A stretch of 9,702 nt of DNA from Chloroflexota bacterium (GTDB lineage Archaea; Iainarchaeota; Iainarchaeia; Iainarchaeales; GCA-2688035), in NCBI GenBank assembly GCA_030634785.1, contig DAOWAC010000025.1, forward strand, positions 1 through 9,702, read 5' to 3'. Below, one piece after another: positions 6,030 to 9,702 of this stretch. Each line of letters opens with the position of its first letter. Position 1 is the first letter of the stretch. The notes beneath the pieces were generated by a model that did no database searches, had not been told where the DNA came from, and worked only from the letters and a program-made list of their open reading frames with translations. Made by a program: the position numbers and the translations under genes.

Positions 6030-6434
6030 TTACAGGTTATTTTTAACAAGCTCTTTAAGACTTTCAGGTGCTTCAAAACTTGAAGACAAAAATTCTTCTT
6101 TGCCAATCCATTTGCTGCTTGCAATGCTTTCATTGCTTTTATGAGGCAAAATCACGCTTGCACTGGCATCAGCAGTGCATGCGAAAACAGTACAAACTGC
6201 AAGGTTTCCGTCACTAATTCTGTTAAACCAGTAAACTCCAATAGACTTTTCTACTTCAACATCAAGAGCAGTTTCTTCCTTTACCTCTCGTAAAAGGGTC
6301 TGCATTGGCTCTTCACCATCTTCAACCTTTCCACCAGGTAAATCCCAAAGCTTTTTCCTACCAATCTCAAGTTCCAAGGCAAGAAACTTGCCATCTCTTA
6401 CAATCAATGCTTTCATTGCAGCTATTGCAACCAT
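6030..6434 (-). CDS. Nudix hydrolase
   Basis: The 134-residue protein carries a full Nudix box: G35, then five residues, E41, seven residues, R49-E50-V51-K52-E53-E54-T55-A56-L57. It fits GX5EX7REUXEEXGU except that A56 replaces the last glycine. The preceding LWDLPGGKVEDGE is the classic lead-in. Nudix enzymes hydrolyse nucleoside diphosphates linked to another group, using Mg2+ held by the glutamates. The short single-domain form suits an NTP or sanitising pyrophosphatase (MutT-like), but the substrate cannot be read from sequence. I chose the ATG at 6434 because a TATA box lies about 30 bases upstream; an ATG at 6416 is also possible. The frame runs on to a TTG at 6593, but that extension contains the promoter and looks non-coding. 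The gene is convergent with the surface-protein gene. Confidence 0.92.
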   Translation of the reverse strand: MVAIAAMKALIVRDGKFLALELEIGRKKLWDLPGGKVEDGEEPMQTLLREVKEETALDVEVEKSIGVYWFNRISDGNLAVCTVFACTADASASVILPHKSNESIASSKWIGKEEFLSSSFEAPESLKELVKNNL

Positions 6435-6459
6435 AAGAAAAAAATTAGGTAAAGGAATG

Positions 6460-6467
6460 TTTAAAAA
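6460..6467 (-). promoter_or_regulatory. TATA-like box for the Nudix gene
   Basis: The minus strand reads TTTTTAAA, centred about 30 bases before the ATG at 6434, predicting a leader of only a few bases. It falls inside the open upstream extension of the Nudix frame and argues for the shorter protein. Confidence 0.45.
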
Positions 6468-6499
6468 GGCAACTAAAAAACACTCAATAAAAAGCCCTG

Positions 6500-6531
6500 C
6501 AAGACTAGAATAGTTTGAATCTAGATGCTTG
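6500..6531 (-). terminator. Hairpin with downstream T tract in the hydrolase-Nudix gap
   Basis: An inverted repeat pairs CAAG/CTTG (6500-6503 with 6528-6531) and CTAGA/TCTAG (6505-6509 with 6520-6524), with a 1x3 internal loop and a 10-base loop. On the minus strand it is followed by CAGGG and a CTTTTTATT tract. It could end the hydrolase transcript, whose stop is about 110 bases upstream, or be part of a small RNA. Stem length and position are seen; the role is inferred. The remainder of 6435-6643 holds only the Nudix promoter and a second TATA-like element at 6597-6605. Confidence 0.3.
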
Positions 6532-6643
6532 AAAAATAAAGTTGAACTTTTCGCTTTAAGCCCCGAACAGGAAAGCAAAAAGACCAAATCCAAAACTTTA
6601 AATATTCCTTCACATACGACTGAATAATCTAAATTTGGTTTTT

Positions 6644-7420
6644 TTAGTGCTTTCCCACAACTTTGAGTAATTTTAAAATATCTTTATTGACGAATTTTAT
6701 TTCGTTATCGTTAAAACGGTAGTCATGCCCAATACCCGATATTAAAAAGAATTTTTTTGGTTCATTAGCACTATCAAAAATTTCCCTTACAAGTTCTGGG
6801 GGACATTGTTCATCCAACTCACCAGCAATGAAAATTATTGGCGCTTTAACTTTTTTTACATCTTCAACAACATTATATTTGTTTTTATCAACTGCATGAG
6901 AATAAGGAACATGAAACTCCATTTTCTGTTCTCTGTTATCAGGTAAATCTCTATAAGAAATACTAACTCCATTTTTCTGCCAGTCTTTATAGCGTCGCCC
7001 GATCTTTGTTGTAAGTTTAGACGACGGCATGATTGCTAAAACAAGAGAAATTCTTAAATCGCGTGCAGCATATAGGATTGCGACTTGTCCGCCCCTGCTA
7101 TGTCCACCAATCAGTATATGCTTGTAACTCGCTTGGTGAAACATGTATTCAATAACATTCTTTATGTCTTCAAGATACTGAGTTGTTGTATAGTCAGAAA
7201 TGTTACCATCACTTTTCCAGACACCAGTAGAATCAAATCTCACTACAGTAAATCCTTCTTTGCTTAATTCCCCAGCTAAACTGGCCAGATGACTATAATT
7301 TTTAGAATCCAAATATCCAGAACATAGAATAGCAAGTTTTCCTGTTTTCTTTTCCGAGTAATTAATTATGGCTGCCAGGTTACCCTTTGAAGATGGTATT
7401 TTTGTTTTTTCTATTTTCAT
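6644..7420 (-). CDS. Alpha/beta-fold serine hydrolase
   Basis: The 258-residue soluble protein has the canonical alpha/beta hydrolase layout. LAILCSGYLDS near residue 29 is the oxyanion-loop region. VVRFDSTGVWKSDG at 59-72 is the post-strand-4 loop seen in peptidase S9/BAAT-like and dienelactone-hydrolase-like members. The nucleophile elbow is GGHSRGG, with S108. The catalytic acid is D203 in IFIAGELDEQCPP, and the histidine is H232 in GIGHDYR. The domain is complete and of ordinary length, with a small cap region at about 132-190. There is no signal peptide, so it is intracellular. It resembles acyl-transferring or esterase-type hydrolases of the AXE1/BAAT kind, but the substrate is unknown. 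The ATG at 7420 has a strong TATA box exactly 26 bases upstream. It stands alone between the tRNA and Nudix genes on the same strand. Confidence 0.92.
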   Translation of the reverse strand: MKIEKTKIPSSKGNLAAIINYSEKKTGKLAILCSGYLDSKNYSHLASLAGELSKEGFTVVRFDSTGVWKSDGNISDYTTTQYLEDIKNVIEYMFHQASYKHILIGGHSRGGQVAILYAARDLRISLVLAIMPSSKLTTKIGRRYKDWQKNGVSISYRDLPDNREQKMEFHVPYSHAVDKNKYNVVEDVKKVKAPIIFIAGELDEQCPPELVREIFDSANEPKKFFLISGIGHDYRFNDNEIKFVNKDILKLLKVVGKH

Positions 7421-7440
7421 ATTTTAATATTAGGCCCTTA

Positions 7441-7450
7441 AAAATATAAA
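7441..7450 (-). promoter_or_regulatory. Archaeal TATA box for the alpha/beta hydrolase gene
   Basis: The minus strand reads TTTATATTTT, centred 26 bases before the ATG at 7420. It is the clearest TATA element in the window and predicts a leaderless mRNA. The rest of the gap up to the tRNA (7451-7575) is AT-rich, with a short palindrome ATAGGCTCCTAT and T runs but no gene. Confidence 0.65.
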
Positions 7451-7575
7451 AAATGGTCGGAACTGAAACCAAGATAAGATAGGCTCCTATTTACCTTTTT
7501 TACCAAAAGCTTGACAATACAACTTTTTTAAGCTCTTCTCACTTTTGTGTTGTTGAATTTGAACTTTTTGTTTAT

Positions 7576-7647
7576 AGCCCCGGGAGAGATTTGAACTCTC
7601 GACCCCAAGTTTACGAAACTTGTACTCTACCACTGAGCTACCGGGGC
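7576..7647 (-). tRNA. tRNA-Thr (anticodon CGU)
   Basis: The 72-base minus-strand sequence folds into a full cloverleaf. The acceptor stem is GCCCCGG/CCGGGGC, and the D stem GCTC/GAGT encloses loop AGTGGTA. The anticodon stem CAAGT/ACTTG has a seven-base loop TTCGTAA. The variable loop is GGGTC, and the T stem GAGAG/CTCTC has loop TTCAAAT. The anticodon at positions 34-36 is CGT, reading the threonine codon ACG. The discriminator base is T (7576), the identity base of archaeal tRNA-Thr; bacterial tRNA-Thr normally has A. CCA is not encoded and must be added after transcription. There is no intron. The D stem closes with one G-T wobble pair. A TATA-like element lies upstream at 7675-7689. Confidence 0.97.
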
Positions 7648-7674
7648 AATGAAAACATTAATATTCTTGTGCGA

Positions 7675-7689
7675 GATAAATTTAATAAA
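7675..7689. promoter_or_regulatory. Shared AT element between tRNA-Thr and the basic-protein gene
   Basis: ATAAATTTAATAAA can be read as a TATA box on both strands. On the minus strand it is about 35 bases from the tRNA 5' end (7647), giving a short leader. On the plus strand it is centred about 26 bases before the TTG at 7708. It is the only strong promoter-like element in this 60-base gap. Confidence 0.45.
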
Positions 7690-7707
7690 CAGGTTTTGGT
7701 GGTTTTT

Positions 7708-8202
7708 TTGGCAGGAGGAACAACGCATGGAACAGGAACAAAAGCAAGACATGACAGATTGCATTCAGAAAAACGCTTGAAACACTTGAAAAAACGAAAC
7801 AAGCAGCTTACAAACAAGTTTATTAAAAATCAGTTAAAAAAGAACCGAAGAATAACAAGAAACATCAAGGCAATTTTCAGGCCGGAAATTTTAAAGCAGT
7901 GGGCAATAAAAGAACAGCTTATTGCAAAAAAAGAATTGAAGGAAAGAAAAATTAAACAGTCTACTTTTCTTTGCAGGATGATTGCAATTGACGCCCTTTA
8001 CACAAAAAAAATGCCAAAAAACGCGGTCAGAATTAAAAAAGGCGTGGTTTTTAATCCGCCAAAAAAAGGAATTTTAAGCAAACAACAAAAAAAAGACATT
8101 TTTGAAAAATTGAACGAAATGGAAACAAAAAAATTTAACAGAAAAGAAGCAGTAAAAAAACAGACAGAAAAGCTGGAAAAAAGGCTTCCAAAAACTGCCT
8201 AA
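7708..8202 (+). CDS. Very basic small protein of unknown function, start uncertain
   Basis: The frame ends at TAA 8200-8202. From the TTG at 7708 it encodes 164 residues in which lysine and arginine dominate, for example LKHLKKRNKQLTNKF and IKNQLKKNRRITRNIK. A somewhat more hydrophobic middle (STFLCRMIAIDALYTKKMPKN) is followed by another basic helical end. It looks like an RNA-binding or ribosome-associated protein, but I match it to no family. The frame is open back to 7591, but that part is antisense to tRNA-Thr. No in-frame ATG exists before codon 91. The TTG at 7708 is chosen because it lies about 26 bases after the TATA-like element; GTG 7699 and TTG 7696 are alternatives. An AGGAGG at 7712-7717 precedes an out-of-frame ATG at 7727, so a frameshift near the 5' end cannot be excluded. 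It overlaps the convergent glyS gene by 4 bases. Confidence 0.6.
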   Translation: MAGGTTHGTGTKARHDRLHSEKRLKHLKKRNKQLTNKFIKNQLKKNRRITRNIKAIFRPEILKQWAIKEQLIAKKELKERKIKQSTFLCRMIAIDALYTKKMPKNAVRIKKGVVFNPPKKGILSKQQKKDIFEKLNEMETKKFNRKEAVKKQTEKLEKRLPKTA

Positions 8203-9683
8203 AACTTTTCTTTTCCAGCCTGAAGTTTCCACAAAAGAACAGCAAGCTCTGAAATCTTAACACGCTTTTGTTTCATTGAATCGCATTCCCTTAAAGTAAC
8301 AGTGTTGTCCTTTAAAGAATCAAAATCAACAGTTACAGCAAAAGGAACACCTATTTCGTCAACGCGAGAATACCTTTTTCCAATGCTTCCTTTTTCGTCA
8401 AAGAAAACATCAAGTTCAAAACTATTAAGCTCTTCAAAAATTTCCTTTGCCTTTTCAAACAAACCGTCTTTTTTTACAAGAGGAAAAACAGCACAAAGAT
8501 ATGGTGCAATCCTCGCAGGCAATTTCAAAAAAGCCCTTTCTTCAGGACCTCTTTTTTCTTTTCTAAAAGCAAGATCTAAAGCAACATAAAAAGTTCTGTC
8601 AATTCCTGCAGAAAGCTCAAATACGTGAGGAATAAATTCTTCTCCATTCTCTTTAACAGCAAGCTTTTGCTGACTTTCTTTCTGATGAGATTTCAAATCA
8701 TAATCTGTTCTATAATTGCATGCAACAAGCTCAATCCAACCCAAATCTGTTTCAACCTCAAAGTCCCAGGTTTCCCTTGCATAAAAAGCCTTTTCGTCCT
8801 TGTCAAGTTCTCTAAAACGCATTTTGGAAACAGGAATTCCAAAAGCTTCGTAAAGCTGCTGTAATCTTGCAATATAGTAAGCAACAAGTTTTCCTGAAAC
8901 AAGCTTTTTCTTAACAGCATCTTTGCAGGAAATTGCACTTGTTTTCTTTCCCAAAAGCATTAAATTCAATTTGTAATTTTCAACAACAGCAAAGTTTGGC
9001 ACTTCATCAATCTTTGAGGGATTAAAAAAGACTTCAACCTCCATTTGGCCAATTTCTCTTTCTCTAATAAGACTATTGCGCGGAGAAATCTCGTTTCTAA
9101 AACTTTTTCCAGCTTGTGCAATTCCCAAAGGAAGGTTTTGTCTCATTGTCTTGTAAAGTCTTGAAAAATCCAAGAAAATTGTTTGACAGGTTTCAGGTCT
9201 CAAATAGCAGGGAACATCTCCTGTTGCACCAATATCAACCTTCATCATCATATTAAACTTTTTTACTGTTGAAAAATTGCTCCCTTTACATTTTGAACAT
9301 TTAACCTCGTACTTTTTGATAAGTTTGTCCAATTCCGTTGTACTAAGACTTTCAGGAACAATGTCTTTTGAATTGGCTTCAATAAGTTTGTCTGCCCTAT
9401 ACAGGCTATTGCATTTTGCACACTGCACTAGTGGGTCATTAAAATTCTGCAAATGCCCGCTTGCCTTGAAAACCGCTTCTGGCAAAATTTGGGAACCAAA
9501 GATTTCAACCATTCCCTCTTTTTCAACCAGCTGCTTTCTCCAAAGATTAATAATTTTGCGCCTGATTGTTTCGCCATCAGGTCCAAAGTCAAAAAAGCCA
9601 GAAGGGTTTTTTGGATAAATGTCCGCGCTTGGATAAAAAAGGCTTCTGCGTAATGCAAGATTTGCAATGTCTTCTTTTGGCAT
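8199..9683 (-). CDS. glyS: Glycyl-tRNA synthetase, homodimeric (alpha2) class II type
   Basis: The 494-residue enzyme charges tRNA-Gly with glycine using ATP in the cytosol. The N-terminus (SLFYPSADIYPKNPSGFFDF, 14-33) is typical of alpha2 GlyRS. A zinc-binding pair follows: C88-x2-C91 and C129-x2-C132. YLRPET is at 160-165. Motif 2 is FRNEISPRNSLIREREIGQ at 195-213, with R196, N197 and E198 in place. Motif 3 is ELSAGIDRTFY at 356-366 (G360, D362, R363). The C-terminal anticodon-binding domain begins near LPARIAPYLCAVFPLV (388-403) and includes GSIGKRYSRVDEIGVPFAV and TLRECDS. At 494 residues it is nearer the compact Thermus enzyme (about 506) than the usual archaeal ones of about 550-580, so peripheral insertions are missing. 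The ATG at 9683 has an in-frame stop just upstream; its promoter lies outside the window. It is convergent with the basic-protein gene. Confidence 0.97.
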   Translation of the reverse strand: MPKEDIANLALRRSLFYPSADIYPKNPSGFFDFGPDGETIRRKIINLWRKQLVEKEGMVEIFGSQILPEAVFKASGHLQNFNDPLVQCAKCNSLYRADKLIEANSKDIVPESLSTTELDKLIKKYEVKCSKCKGSNFSTVKKFNMMMKVDIGATGDVPCYLRPETCQTIFLDFSRLYKTMRQNLPLGIAQAGKSFRNEISPRNSLIREREIGQMEVEVFFNPSKIDEVPNFAVVENYKLNLMLLGKKTSAISCKDAVKKKLVSGKLVAYYIARLQQLYEAFGIPVSKMRFRELDKDEKAFYARETWDFEVETDLGWIELVACNYRTDYDLKSHQKESQQKLAVKENGEEFIPHVFELSAGIDRTFYVALDLAFRKEKRGPEERAFLKLPARIAPYLCAVFPLVKKDGLFEKAKEIFEELNSFELDVFFDEKGSIGKRYSRVDEIGVPFAVTVDFDSLKDNTVTLRECDSMKQKRVKISELAVLLWKLQAGKEKF

Positions 9684-9702
9684 AATGTATCAATTGAATG
9701 CC

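Noticed and set aside
6435..6593. 53-residue hydrophobic N-terminal extension of the Nudix protein from TTG 6593
   Set aside because: It contains the likely TATA box and a hairpin, has no conserved Nudix sequence, and the ATG at 6434 gives the usual family length.
7479..7490. Short palindrome ATAGGCTCCTAT followed by T runs
   Set aside because: The stem is only five base pairs with a two-base loop, and there is no plus-strand gene for it to terminate.
7591..7707. N-terminal extension of the basic-protein frame beginning at ATG 7591
   Set aside because: It is antisense to the whole 5' part of tRNA-Thr, and its composition changes there; the promoter-like element lies downstream of this ATG.
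1..9702. CRISPR array, insertion sequence, attachment site or integrase
   Set aside because: No regularly spaced direct repeats, transposase-like frames or terminal inverted repeats were seen on either strand.

Overview
The window looks like a piece of a small, gene-dense, AT-rich archaeal genome, most likely an uncultivated DPANN-type lineage. The lineage is inferred. Four things support Archaea. Most genes have an archaeal TATA-like box about 25-30 bases upstream of the start codon, which implies leaderless mRNAs. The tRNA-Thr has U at the discriminator position, as archaeal tRNA-Thr does. The glycyl-tRNA synthetase is the homodimeric archaeal/eukaryotic/Thermus-type enzyme. One gene resembles archaeal riboflavin synthase. 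The main alternative, a CPR-type bacterium, fits the TATA spacing and U73 less well.

Layout. Positions 1-367 hold two 5'-truncated fragments pointing away from each other: a methyltransferase-like piece on the minus strand, and the C-terminal tail of an MscS-type mechanosensitive channel on the plus strand. They meet at about 209-232. Next, on the minus strand, come a sigma-70 family protein (477-1127) with its own TATA box, an HD-domain phosphohydrolase (1170-1787) and a metallo-beta-lactamase/beta-CASP exonuclease-like protein (1797-2777). The last two form an operon in which the exonuclease stop codon overlaps the HD gene's ribosome binding site. Diverging from these is a long coiled-coil protein (2874-4001), which ends 3 bases from a convergent riboflavin-synthase-like gene (4005-4433). 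Then come a single-pass membrane protein with a large extracellular region of Ig-like domains (4509-6026), a convergent Nudix hydrolase (6030-6434), an alpha/beta hydrolase (6644-7420), tRNA-Thr(CGU) (7576-7647), a very basic unknown protein (7708-8202), and glycyl-tRNA synthetase (8199-9683), which overlaps the basic gene tail to tail.

The genes do not form one obvious pathway. Translation (tRNA-Thr, GlyRS), nucleotide or RNA housekeeping (HD, MBL exonuclease-like, Nudix) and a cell-surface protein lie side by side, mostly as single-gene transcription units with individual promoters. The most notable gene is the sigma-70-like factor. Archaea normally use TBP/TFB, yet this protein has recognisable sigma region 2 and a convincing region 4 helix-turn-helix, and its own gene is preceded by an archaeal TATA box. 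Bacterial-like sigma factors have been reported in a few uncultivated archaeal genomes, but their function is unresolved.
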